Assembly: GCA_963573385.1 (NCBI GenBank)
Contig: CAUYLG010076774.1
Location: 1 to 64,000, forward strand
DNA length: 64,000 nt
Reading direction: 5' to 3'
DNA from: Cacajao melanocephalus
Taxonomy: Eukaryota; Chordata; Mammalia; Primates; Pitheciidae
Part shown: piece by piece, positions 1 to 10,800 of the stretch
Numbering within the stretch: position 1 is the stretch's first letter
Layout: every line of letters begins with the position of its first letter
Notes under the pieces: generated by a model
Seen by the model: the letters and a program-made list of their open reading frames with translations, nothing else
What the model was told of the DNA's origin: nothing
The model's database searches: none
Made by a program: the position numbers and the translations under genes

Positions 1-164
1 ATAATACAGTCTTGAAACTGAGTAGGATCAAACCTCTCTTTTTCATCTCTTTTTCTTGTTTTAAAACGCTGGCCTGATAGCGTTGGCTTTTGCTGCTTTT
101 GATTATTCATAAAAGACACCCGATTTAAGGCGAAGAGGAAAAAGCGGTACTAGTTTTTCTTAAT
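1..164. other. Unassigned AT-rich start of window
   Basis: No repeat family or coding signal recognised. L1-like sequence begins at about 165, so this may be a small insertion or a degraded part of the neighbouring L1. Confidence 0.3.
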
Positions 165-1415
165 ATATTTTTTAGTTTTCTTCTGTAAATCCAGCTGGTC
201 TTGGGGTTTTCTTGTTAGTAGGCTTTTCATTTTTGATTCAATTTCAGAACCCATTATTGGTCTCTTCAGGGATTCAATTTTTCCTGGTTCAATCTTGAGA
301 GGTTATATGTTTCCAGTAATTTATCCATTTCTTCTAGGTTTTCTAGCCTGTGTGCATAGAGGTATTTACAGTAGTCTCTGAGTGTTTTGTTTACTTTTGT
401 GAGGCTGGTGGTAATGCTTCCATTGCCATTTCAGATTTTGTTTATTTTGATTTTTTATCTTTTTTTTCTTGTTCTAACTAGTGGTCTTATTAATTCTTTC
501 AAAAACCATCTGCTTTATTCATTGATATTTTGTTTTGTTATCTGCATTGCAACTTCTTTCATCTCAACTGTGATTTTTGTTATTATTTGCTTTCTGCTAG
601 ATTTGGGGTTAATTTACTCTTGTTTCTCTATCTAGTTCTTCTAGGTGTGTTGTTTATTAATTTGAGAACTTTTTAACTTTTGGATGTGGACATTTATTGC
701 TACAAGCTACACTGTTAACACTGCTTTAGCTGTGTCCAAGTGATTCTGGTATGTTATATCTTAGTTCTAATTAGTTTCATAGAATTTCTGGATTTCTGCT
801 TTAATTTAATTGTTTACCCTAACGCCGTTTAAAAGCATGTTATTTAATTTCCATGTAATTCTATGGTTTTGAATGATTTTCTTAGTATTGATTTCTATTT
901 TTATTGTGCTGTGTTCCAAAAGTGTGCTTGATATGATTTTGCTTTTTTAAAAATTTTCTGAGAAAGGTTTTAAGGCTGATTTTGTGTTCGACTTTAGAGT
1001 ATGTGCCATGTGCAGATGAGAAGAATGTATAGTCTGTTCTTTTTAGGTGGAGAGTTCTTCAGATGTCTGTTAGGCCTATTTGGTCAAATGTCAGTTGCTG
1101 AATGATTTTACTAATTTTTATGCCTCGATGATCTGTCTAATACTGGCATGTTGAAGTTTCTCACTATTATTGTGTGGTTATCTAAGTCTCTTCTTAGGCC
1201 CATAAGGACTTAATCTACAAATTTGGGTGCTCCTGTGTTGAGTGCATATATATTTAGAATAGTTAAGGCTTTTGTTGACTTAAACACTTTACCATTATAA
1301 AATGCCCTTCTTTTTCTTTTTTTGATTATTGCTGGTTTCAAGACTGTTTTGTCTTGAAAAAATAATTATGTTTTTTCATGAAATAGCAACTCTTTTCTTT
1401 TACTGTATCCACTTG
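165..1415 (-). mobile_element. L1 fragment, ORF2 RT N-terminus to endonuclease
   Basis: Read on the minus strand this follows L1 ORF2 from the start of the reverse transcriptase back into the endonuclease. It parallels the younger antisense L1 at 15541-16430, for example in the segment on vertebrate L1s that encodes the linker before RT. All frames are broken by stops. At about 1415 it stops abruptly in the endonuclease, and sequence from the far C-terminus of ORF2 starts. The simplest reading is a 5'-truncated L1 inserted into the larger L1 to its right, with both 3' ends lying left of the window. Confidence 0.75.
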
Positions 1416-1558
1416 GATATGATTTTTGTATATGCTGAGAGATAGGGGTCTTGTTTCATTCTTCTGCAAAGGAATATCTAGTGTTCCCAGCACCATTTAT
1501 TAAAGTGACTGTGTTTCCCCTGGTGTATGTTCTTGGCACTTTTTTTGAAAATTAGTTT

Positions 1559-2122
1559 GTAACCGGTTTTTTGGGGGTGCTGGTGAGGCACAGCTCCCCC
1601 GAGAGAATGTTGTACGTTCTTGGTCTCCACCCTCTCAGGAATGAGAGAGGGGACAAGAGCAGGTGAGCTTTAAGCTTATAAATACCAAACCCAAGAAGTG
1701 TTGCAAAAAGGTGATTTTATTTAGGTAGAGAAAAGAGGGAAATAACGGAGGAGAAGAGAGAAAAAACTTCCACGAAGAATGTGGAAAGGGACTCCAGAGG
1801 GGAAATCCAGGAGGGGAAAGAGAGCTCCCACTATGTGGGAGGGGATTCCAGAGAGCTGAAAATCCAGTGTGGGTGAAGGAGCAGGGGAGTTTATCTTGGG
1901 AGAAATTCCCACCTTCCCAAGTCTCTCTGACCAATGAAAGGAGTTCCTTTAAACTTTCGCTGGGGTGATTGGCTCTTAGTTTCTTCCCGTGACCACGAAA
2001 TTCAAACATAAACCATTAAATCTCCCAGATGGGGAGAGATGGGAGAGGGGCATGGCACTGGGAAATTCTTGCCCTTAAAACTACGCCTCCTCGTGAACCC
2101 GGAAAGAGAACACATTCCCTCA
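1559..2122 (-). mobile_element. Solo LTR inserted in L1, family unassigned
   Basis: About 564 bp that begins TG and ends CA, flanked by a 5-bp near-duplication (agttt at 1554-1558, agttc at 2123-2127). The L1 on either side joins cleanly when it is removed. On the minus strand there is an AATAAA polyadenylation signal near 1720 and a CCAAT-type motif (reverse of attgg/ccaat near 1931), so the LTR reads right to left. No internal retroviral sequence adjoins it, as expected for a solo LTR formed by recombination between two LTRs. Open frames on both strands here (for example 1635-2009 minus) have no recognisable protein features. Confidence 0.65.
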
Positions 2123-2234
2123 AGTTCAGTGCAGGTGTGTGGATTTGTTTCTGGATTCTCTATTCTGTCCCATTGGTCTATGTGTCTAGTTTTTCTTTTG
2201 GTGGGGGGGGGGGATATATTTATCTCTGTAATTT

Positions 2235-2551
2235 ATTAATTTTTTAAATTGTATTTTGGGCTCTGGTGTACATGTGCACATCCAGCATCCTGCAGGATTG
2301 TTGCATAGATACACACATGCCATGGTGGTTTGCTGTCTCCATCCCACCCCCCACCCTGTCATCTACGTCAGGTATTTTTCCCAGTGTTATCTCTCCCCAT
2401 CCTCCCTGTGAGTGTTGTTCTCTTCCCTGTACCCAAGTATTCTCATTGTTCATCACCCGTGTATGAGTGAAAACGTGATGTTTGGTTTTCTGTTCTTGTG
2501 TCAGTTTGCTGACAATGATGGCTTCTAGATTCATCCATGTCTCTACAAAGG
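2235..2551 (-). mobile_element. 5'-truncated primate L1 3' end
   Basis: An L1 3'UTR on the minus strand, with an A-rich tail near 2235-2250, followed by the last codons of ORF2. The minus frame near 2470-2560 gives WMNLEAIIVSKLTQEQKTK, a typical ORF2 C-terminal end. The older host L1 resumes at 2552. A run of 11 G lies just left at 2203-2213. The insert looks less diverged than its host. Confidence 0.75.
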
Positions 2552-4980
2552 TTTTTATATCAGTACCATGTTTTTGAAATACTATAGCTCTGTGACATAA
2601 TTTCATTACAGGTAATGTGATTCTTCCATTTTTTTGTTAGTTTGTTTGGCTTAGGGCATTTTTTGGTTATTCTGGGTCTTTTGTGACTTTTTGTAAATTT
2701 TAGATTCATTCTACTTTTATAAAGAATGACATTGGTATTCTGATAGAAATTGAATTGAATCTGTATATTGCTCTGGTTAGAATTGACATTTTAACAATAT
2801 CAGTTCTTTCAATCTATGAACATAAAATATCTTTCAATTTTTCTTGGTATCCTCTTCAATTTCTTTTATTAATGTGTTGTAGTTTTCATCATAGAAATAT
2901 TTTACTTCTATGATTAAGTTAATTTCTAGGTATTTAATTCTTTTTGTGGCTATTTAAAATGGAGTTACATTCTGTATTTCTTTTTCAGGTGAATTGTTGG
3001 CATACAAAAGTGCTACTATTTTTTGTTGATTTTATGTTGATTCTTGCAACTTTACTGAATCTATTTATCTGTTCCAATAGTGTGTGTATGTGTGTGTGTG
3101 TGCAGTCTTTAGGTTTTTTCCAAATATAAAATCTGATAATCCACAAACAAGTATAACTTGACTTCTTCGTTTTCAGTTTGAATGTTTTCTATTTCTTTCT
3201 ACCATGTGATTGCTCTAGCTGGTACTTCCAGTACTATGTTGAATGACAATGGTAAATGCTGGCATTTTTGTTTTGTTCCAGAGCTTAGAGAAAAGGATTT
3301 CAGTTTTTCCCTGCTGAGTATAACTCTAGCTTCTTGTCTGTCATCCATAACTTTTATTATATTGACACATGTTCCTTTTATACTCTGTTTTCTGAGGGTT
3401 TTTATTGTGAAGCAATGTTGAATTTTATCAAATGCATTTCCAGCGTCAATTGAAATAATCACATGGTATATTATTTTGTTCTGTTGATTAATTTGTATGT
3501 GTTGAACCAATCTTATTTCCCTCTGAAAATTCTACCTGGTTGTAAAAAGTAGTCTTTTTATTGGGTTTTAATATTTTGTTAAGGACATTTGAATCAACAT
3601 TCATCAGAGATATTGGCCTTCAGGGTGTTTTGTTTGTTTGTTTGTTTGTTTTAAAATATGTATTGTCTAGTTTTAGAATCGGAGTAATACTGGCCTCATA
3701 GAACAAACTTGAAACTAGTCCCCCCCCCCCCATTTTTCAGAATTATTTGAGTAAGATTTTATTAATTATTCTTTAAATGTTTGGTAGAATTCAGAAGTAA
3801 ATCCATCAGTTCTTAACCTTTACTTTACTGGGAGACTTTTTATTATGGCTTTTTTCTTGTTACTTGTTATTGGTCTGTTCAGGTTTTGATTTTTTCTTGG
3901 CTCAGTCTTTGTATGTTGCGTGTAGCCATAAATTTATTTCTTCTGAATTTTCCAATTTGTTGGCATATATTTTCTCAGAGTAGTCATCAATGATCCTTTG
4001 AATTTCTGCAGTATTAATTGTAATATCTCCTTTCTCATTTCTGATTTCATTTATTTGGAACTTCTCTTTCTTTCTTAGTCTGACTAAATTTTGTTTATTT
4101 TTGCAGAAAACCAACTCTTTTTTTTATCTTTTACATTTTTTTGTTTCATTTTCATTTTTTGTTCTATCTTTATTATATCTTTTGGTCTACTAATTTGGTG
4201 TTTTGTTTGTCTTGCTTTTTCTAGTTCTTTAAGATGCATCATTTGGTTTTATTTGAAGTTTTTCTAGTTATTTGATGTAGGCACTTATTGCTGGAAACTT
4301 TCCTCTTGGTACTGCTTTTCATGTATCCCACTAGTCTTTGTATTTGTGTTTTCATTTTTATTTCTATCAAGAAAGATTTAAAATTTATTTTGAATTTTGT
4401 CATTGATTCACTGGTCATTCAATAGTACATTTTTAAATTTCTATGTGTTTCTATAGTTTCTGATGTTTCTCTTGTTGTTTATTTCTTGTTTTATTGCACT
4501 GTGATTAGAGAAAATACTTGATATAATTTTATTTTTTTAACTATTAAGTTTTGTTTTGTGGATAGCATTTGGTCTATCCTTAAGAATGTTCCATGTGCTA
4601 AGGAGAAGAATATATATCCTCCAGACATTGGATGAAATGTTTTAAAAATATCTATTAGGTAAATTTGATCTGTAGTGCAGACTAAGTTTGATGTTTCTTT
4701 GCTAATTTTCTCTCTGAATGGTCTGTCGAGTGCTGAAAGTGTGGTGTTGACGTGTCACGCTATTATGTATTAGGGTCTGTTTCTGTAGCTCTAATAATAT
4801 TTGCTTTACATATTTGGGTCCTCTAGTGTTTGGTGCACACATATTTGCAACTGTCATATCCTCTTTCTTAATTGACTCATTTATCATTATATATTGACTT
4901 TTTTGTCTCTTTTAATAGTTCTTGTCATAAAATATCTTGTATCTCATATAAGTATAGCTACCTGTGATCTTTTTGGTTTT
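2552..4980 (-). pseudogene. Decayed L1 ORF2, RT to endonuclease part
   Basis: Remnant of the L1 ORF2 endonuclease/reverse transcriptase. Minus-strand frames give short ORF2-like pieces: at 3199-3510 an RT segment with a FDKIQH stretch, and at 3902-4114 the linker before RT. Many stops and frameshifts separate them. A 12-C run at 3720-3731 and a TTTG run near 3631-3650 lie inside. The endonuclease portion is cut at about 4981 by an ERV insertion and resumes at 9312. Confidence 0.8.
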
Positions 4981-4986
4981 TGCTGA

Positions 4987-5540
4987 TGAGACGTTGGTCA
5001 TCACCTGTGGAAGTCTGGTCTGCAGACCCTGACTCAACGACATGCACTCTAACACTATACAATGATACAAGTGGGCTAGGGATGGCCATTGGGTGGTTTC
5101 ACAGGGTGGAATGCAACCAATTGACCAAGACCCTCTGTCCATCCACACTTTTATTCATGACAGAGGTTCTAAGTTAACACACTTGTGGATAATTAACATG
5201 GTTAAAAGATTGGTTAAACGAATAATAAAAGCTTTAGGTTCAAGGCCCAGAGTAAACACCATTAACAGGTAATCCCCTTTGATCTCCCACTGAGAGGAAC
5301 AAAGTTTATATGAGTAAAGAGTTAAAGTAGAGACAAAGGGATGTGGGGTAAACAGACTTAATTGGGAAAAACTTCTTATGGTTCCAGTCTTCTCCCTAAC
5401 TTAACATAATGGACTGGCTGGCTGCCTTTTGCCTGCCCCAATAAAACCTTTCAGCTTTCCAAAGGGTTTGAGACTTATCTATAACTTTTCCTAAATATTT
5501 TCCATAATATTTTGCCAGCCACCCTGAGTGAATTACAACA
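4987..5540 (-). repeat. 3' LTR of the class II ERV
   Basis: About 554 bp, clearly homologous throughout to 8750-9311, with substitutions and small indels (for example the 8750 copy has extra bases after the ctgactcaa motif). On the minus strand it begins TGTTG and ends CTCA. It contains AATAAA on the minus strand (near 5147-5154), which fits the provirus orientation. Confidence 0.8.
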
Positions 5541-5761
5541 TCTCCCCCCTTGTTTTCAACAATAGGCTTTGTTGTCTGCTGGCCACTGATTCGTTCAGCT
5601 ACGGGTCTGTCAACCAATGTGTTCATTGCTTTTATTCTGGCTTTGCATCCTAGGATTAATAAATAACATAAGACAATTATGAGTACAATTAGCAATATTC
5701 TTTCCCAGTTAAGGAGCGACTCCCAGGAACGGGGGTCTAACCAGGAGAGATGACTTTGCAC
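5396..5761 (-). pseudogene. ERV envelope transmembrane-subunit tail reading into LTR
   Basis: A 121-codon minus-strand open frame. Residues about 20-38 form a strongly hydrophobic membrane segment rich in Leu/Ile/Val, preceded by a Trp-containing juxtamembrane stretch (WLDPRSW) and followed by a short basic cytoplasmic tail. This is the layout of the end of a retroviral transmembrane envelope protein. From about residue 70 the frame crosses the polypurine tract into the LTR, so its last third is LTR sequence read by chance or an extended tail. No signal peptide, surface subunit or fusion peptide is visible upstream. A relict, not a functional envelope. Confidence 0.6.
5541..5555 (-). other. 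Polypurine tract next to the 3' LTR
   Basis: On the minus strand the bases just before the LTR are a purine-rich run with a block of six G (plus-strand tctcccccct). This is the plus-strand primer site of retroviruses and fixes the left edge of the LTR and the orientation. Confidence 0.7.
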
Positions 5762-6324
5762 ACCTTTCCATCATTTTTAGAGAGATTATTTACAAAAGCA
5801 GTTGTTTATATTGACTCAGTAATAGATGCCACTGCAATGCTGACAGTTGCCAGGATGACTATGGCTGAGACTATAAAGGCTATAAGTGTAACTGAAATTT
5901 TGGGTTTGACCTGCAGTGTTACTTGGCATTTCAGTTTACTATATGCCATTACTAAGGAACTTCACTGGGGGTATGTTAATTTCTTTTAGTCAAGCAGTTG
6001 CATTGTTAGAAGCTGTGAAGAGGGTATTAGTTTAAGTTACATTGGCCTTTTAAGTTACATTGGCCTTTTGCATTGTCCTCTTCAGCATTCTACAGGTGAC
6101 ATCTGGGGCTTGTGTCCTAGGCTGGCTCGAGTTTTTTCTTCTTTCTATCCTTTGATGAGGACACAGTCTCTTGGCTGGTGCTGGTGTACTGGAAATTCAA
6201 GAAGTTGTGCCTGTACTAAGATACTTTTATAATCTTGTAAAAGAGTAGGATAGTGCTTTAAGAAAAACTTGTTGTGCTTTATTTTAATATTCAGTTCACA
6301 AAAAACTGGGTGATACTTCTTTAA

Positions 6325-6654
<330 letters not shown>

Positions 6655-6779
6655 TAACCAATGTGTTTATACATGGAATTTCTTTTACAATTAATGTTTT
6701 AAAACTTGCTTAGAGTTTCAAAACAAAATTATACTATCTACTTGCATAAATTCCCTTCTATAATATTTTTCTTTCTATT

Positions 6780-7320
6780 TCTCTCAATCTTTCTGCTTCA
6801 GTCTGTCTTGGTCAAACAGTGATGTTATCACTTGTAAGTCTGCTTGTTCATTGCCATAAGCTAATGGGCTAGGCAATGAGCTGTGGGCTCGAGATTATAC
6901 TTAATGAAAGCTGTTTTAAGGTTTTGTAGTAGGTAAACCGAGTACGTCAAGTTCCTTACTATATTTATGGGCTAAGCAGAAGTTTTTAATGCCAGAATTA
7001 GGGCTGCAATCTCAGCTCTTTGACTGCTAGTAAACTTAGATTGAGTGATTGAATTATGTGGTCTCTAGTAGACTGCACCTCTTCCTTGTTTACTTGACCT
7101 ATCAGCAAACAGTGTTAAAAGATTAGGTATGGAGAAATGCAATACTGCTTTAAATTCCTCTTTCCTTAAAGGAATTTTGATGATATTAGGATTATAACTT
7201 ATCAACTGACTGTATAATCCATTAAAATGGCAAGTTGAAATTGGTAACATGAAGTTTTAAGAGGAAATTTGAAAATATTTCTAGAAGCAGAGACTCAAAG
7301 AATATACTTTAATCATGTGC
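6780..7320 (-). pseudogene. ERV pol remnant, RT connection to RNase H
   Basis: The minus frame at 7065-7250 ends in a segment resembling the start of retroviral RNase H (LFADRSS, the position of the first catalytic Asp). After a stop, about 6990-7022 reads SQRAEIAAL, matching the RNase H helix with the catalytic Glu. Further along, shorter matches continue before frames break. No RT catalytic motif is seen nearby, so polymerase and integrase domains have been lost. The assignment to a class II ERV rests on this plus the env tail and the 6-bp target size. Confidence 0.6.
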
Positions 7321-8749
7321 TTAAAGCCACAGGTAGAATAGCTTAAATCTTCCAATTGAGTTCTGAGGCTGACCAAGTTTATGGACTTTGAACTGGCAAA
7401 CTGATTTTTAAAAAGTTACTTACTGGCTGAGCAAAGACTATTCCTAGTTAATCTTTTATGCATATGTTTTTATCACACTCACATACAAATTTATTTTCTG
7501 AGAAATGGACACAACATTTTTACTTCTCAATTCAACAGTTATTATTTAATTTGGCTTAAAGTTTTTTCTTTAAAAAATTATGTGTGGTTTTACATGTTTA
7601 GCTTTTAATTGCTCTTTAATTCCTGGGCCTTCTTTTATAGCTGATTGATATTTATCATTGAAATTTACAAAAGTAAAGGTAAATTAGGCTTGTGCAGTAG
7701 TATTGCCTTTTAAGATAGAAAACAGGTTTTGCAACTTATTAGTTAATTAGGAAATTCTTTTCTACGGAGGAGCAAGACTAGATGGCTGGCTTTTAATTGC
7801 TCCTTACTAATTTATGGGCTAGGTGTAATTTCTTTTCCTTCAGGGGTTATTGTTTTACTTAAGTTGGATTTTAAAAGAGCTACATTAAAAGTAGAGTTGG
7901 AATAAAAACAGTGGCTAATATCAGAAAAAGGTCTTACATATTTTAAAATTTTACTTAAATCTTATCAGAGAATTACAATTTGGAATGTTTCTTGAATACA
8001 AAGAACACAAGAAATTTCACTGTGGAACACCTGCGGAGAGCAGCGCAGGTCCTTAGATGGAAGCCATACGGGCCCCGCCCAGCTGCTGCTTACTTGCTGC
8101 TTACTACTTTCTACTTGTACTGCTTGCTCCCCCCATCCTGGCCGCAGTTGCTGGCTTGGACTTGGGTGGAGCTTTCATCCCAGAGCCCTTTGTCCCTTTT
8201 TTTTCACTCTTTTGCTTGGCCATGCAGCTCTGGCCTGCAATGCCTTTTTTCTTATCTTTTTATAAACATACACCTGATTGCCTTGCCGATTATCAGTTAC
8301 TGGGCAGCTAAGAGTTCCTTCTGTAATGCTGCTTGCTTAAGACAAATTCCTATAACTGTAGTGTTTCCTTTATCCCTTTTCCTGTTCATTAGATGCCTTT
8401 GTGCATGATTTCTCCACACTTGTTCCCAGAGCTTTACGTCCAGTGTGCTTTTTACCAAGAACCATGGGCCTTGGGAAACAACAGCTTGAATTACGTTCTG
8501 TACTTCTTTCTATCTGTTGAACTGATAACTTCTGTCTCATGAAGAATCCCTAGCCTAAAACAATGCCTCCCTGAGTTTGGCAATTCTTAGTGGGTACCAA
8601 TTACTTACTGACTTCTTGACCTAACAGTGTGGTCCTCTTTTCTTTCCCGTTTTGGGAGGTCCCTTGTTCCTTCTTTGCAGTGATGATCACGTCAGTTCGC
8701 TCCACATTTGAGCACCTGCTGTGACAGGTATCACATCAGGGTCAACACC
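7321..8749 (-). other. ERV 5' internal region (leader/gag position), no clear gene
   Basis: Lies between the 5' LTR and the pol remnant on the minus strand, where leader, gag and protease would sit. I see no zinc knuckle, major homology region or protease motif. The patch 8040-8240 is GC-rich compared with its surroundings and gives two overlapping plus-strand open frames (142 and 84 codons) without features. The bases just inside the LTR (8729-8749) are where the primer-binding site belongs, but I cannot match them to a tRNA. Confidence 0.4.
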
Positions 8750-9311
8750 TGAGATGTCAACCAACACCTGCGGAAGTCTGGCCTGCAGACCCTGACTCAA
8801 TGATGGATAAATGAATGCACTCTCACACCATTATAGTGATTCAAGTGAGCTAGGGATGGCCATTGGCTGGTTTCAGATGGCAAAATGCAACCAATTGGCC
8901 AAGACCCTTTGTCCATGCACAGTTTTATTCATAACAGAGGTTCTAAGTTAACGCATTTGTGGATAATTAACATGGTTAAAAGGCTGGTTATATGAATGAT
9001 AAAAGTTTTAGGTTCAGGACCCAGAGTAAACACCATTAACAGGTAATTCCCCTTTGATCTCCCACTGTGAGGCACAAAATTTACATGAGTAAACAGAATA
9101 GAGACAAAGGGATGTGGGGTAAATTGACTTAATTGGGAAAAACCTCTTATGGTCCCTATCTTCTCTCTAACTTAACATAATGGACCGGCTGGCTGGCTTC
9201 GGCCTGCCCCAAAAAAACCTTTTGGCCTTCCAAAAGGTTTGAGACTAATCTCTAACTTTCCCTAAATATTTTTCATAATATTTTGCCAGCAACCCTGAGT
9301 GAATTCCAACA
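8750..9311 (-). repeat. 5' LTR of the class II ERV
   Basis: Partner of 4987-5540 in the same orientation. The right edge (ccaaca) is followed directly by resumed L1 endonuclease sequence. Carries the same minus-strand AATAAA (near 8922-8928). Confidence 0.8.
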
Positions 9312-10800
9312 TATTGACATAGAATATCTCTCTTAATCCTTCTTATTTTAGTCTATGTGTGTCTTTATAGGTGAAGTGTGGATCTTATAGGCAGCAAATC
9401 ATTGGGTGTTTTTTTAAAAAACTCAATTCAGCCATTGTATGTCTTTTTTGGAAAGTTAGTCCACTTACATTCAATGTTGTTATTGATAGGTAAGGACTTA
9501 TTTCTGCTATTTTGTTATTTGTTTTTTATTGTTTTGTGGTGTTCTGTTTAATTTTCTTCCTTCTTATCTTTGTTTTAGTGAAAGTGCTTTTCTTAGTGAT
9601 AGTTTTAAATTTCTTGCTTTTCACTTTTTGTATCTTTTGTAAGTTTTTTGATTTGAGGTTACCCTGAGTCCTGCAAAGAATATCTTAAAACTCATTCTTT
9701 TAAGCTCATAACAGCCTAATTCTGATTGCAACAAAAAAAACCTAACAGGCAAAGATAAAACTAATAAAAACTCTACACTATTATTTTATCCTCTCCCTTT
9801 TTAATGTATTGTTGTTTCCATTTATGTTTTTATTATACTATCTTAAGTATTGTTATCTTAAAAATTGTTATTGTTGATAGACATTTGATAGGTTTAATAG
9901 GTTTTAATTTTATTCTTCCTACTCAAGTTATGAGTAGTTTACACTCTATTGTTAAACTGTTATAATAATATGTATGTGTTTCTGTTCTTACTGTTACCAG
10001 TAAGTTTTATCTTTTCATTGGAAAAAAAAATAAAACAGATTTTAGTATTTTCGTAGGACAGGTCTGGTGTCAATGAAATAACTTTTGTCTGGGAAAGTCT
10101 TTATGTCTCTTTCATGTTTGAAGGATATTTTTGCTGAATATACTATACTGGAATAATAGTGTTTTTTTCATACTTTAAATATATGATGTTTCTTTTCCTT
10201 GGAAGGTTTCAACAAAAATCTGCTGTCAGACATATTGAAGTTTTGTTGTTTATTATTAGTTTCTTTTTTTCTCTTCCTGCTTTTAGGATTCTTTCTTTAT
10301 CTTTTTTCTTTTTTTTGTAATTTGATAATTAAGCATCTTGAAGTAGTGTTCTTTGGCTCATATCTGCTTGGTGTGCTATAAGCTTTTTGTAGTGGAATAT
10401 TGATATCCTTCTCTAGATTTAGGTAGTTCTCTGTCATTAACTCTATGAATACACTTTCTACCCCTATTTCTTTCTCTACATCCTCTTGAAGGCCAATAAC
10501 TCTTAGATTTGTCATTTTGAGGCTATTTTTAAAATCTTTCAGGTGTGCTTCCCTTTTATTTTTCTATTGTCTTCTCTACATATCTTCAAATAACCTGTCT
10601 TCAAGCTCACAGATTTGTTCTTTTGCTTGATAAATTCTGCTATTTAGAGACTCCAATGCATTTTAAGTATGTCAATTAAAATTTTCAGCTCAAGAATTTG
10701 TGTTTCTTTTTAAAAAATCAATTTATTTGGTACACTTATCTGACATGAGTCTAAATTCCATCTTTATGGTATCTTGAATTTGATTGAGCTTTCTCAAAAC
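9312..10800 (-). pseudogene. Old L1: ORF2 start, inter-ORF spacer and ORF1 remnant
   Basis: On the minus strand ORF2 begins near 9480 (the conserved thymine/adenine-rich start encoding ILTLxVNG-like residues). The spacer and ORF1 C-terminus lie to the right. The frame 10297-10515 (72 codons; begins MTNLRVIGLQEDVEKE) corresponds to the start of the RNA-recognition domain of ORF1, normally 'RIIGIPE'-like. ORF1 encodes the trimeric RNA chaperone of L1. Here it is broken by many stops. Confidence 0.7.

Noticed and set aside
1635..2009. 124-codon minus-strand frame
   Set aside because: Lies inside the solo LTR, with a low-complexity Ser/Pro/Leu/Phe composition from polypyrimidine DNA.
7980..8408. 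142-codon and overlapping 84-codon plus-strand frames in the ERV interior
   Set aside because: They run antisense to the provirus in a GC-rich patch and show no recognisable domain.
8729..8749. Primer-binding site of the class II ERV
   Set aside because: The position is right, but the sequence does not match a tRNA 3' end that I can name, so it is not called as a feature.
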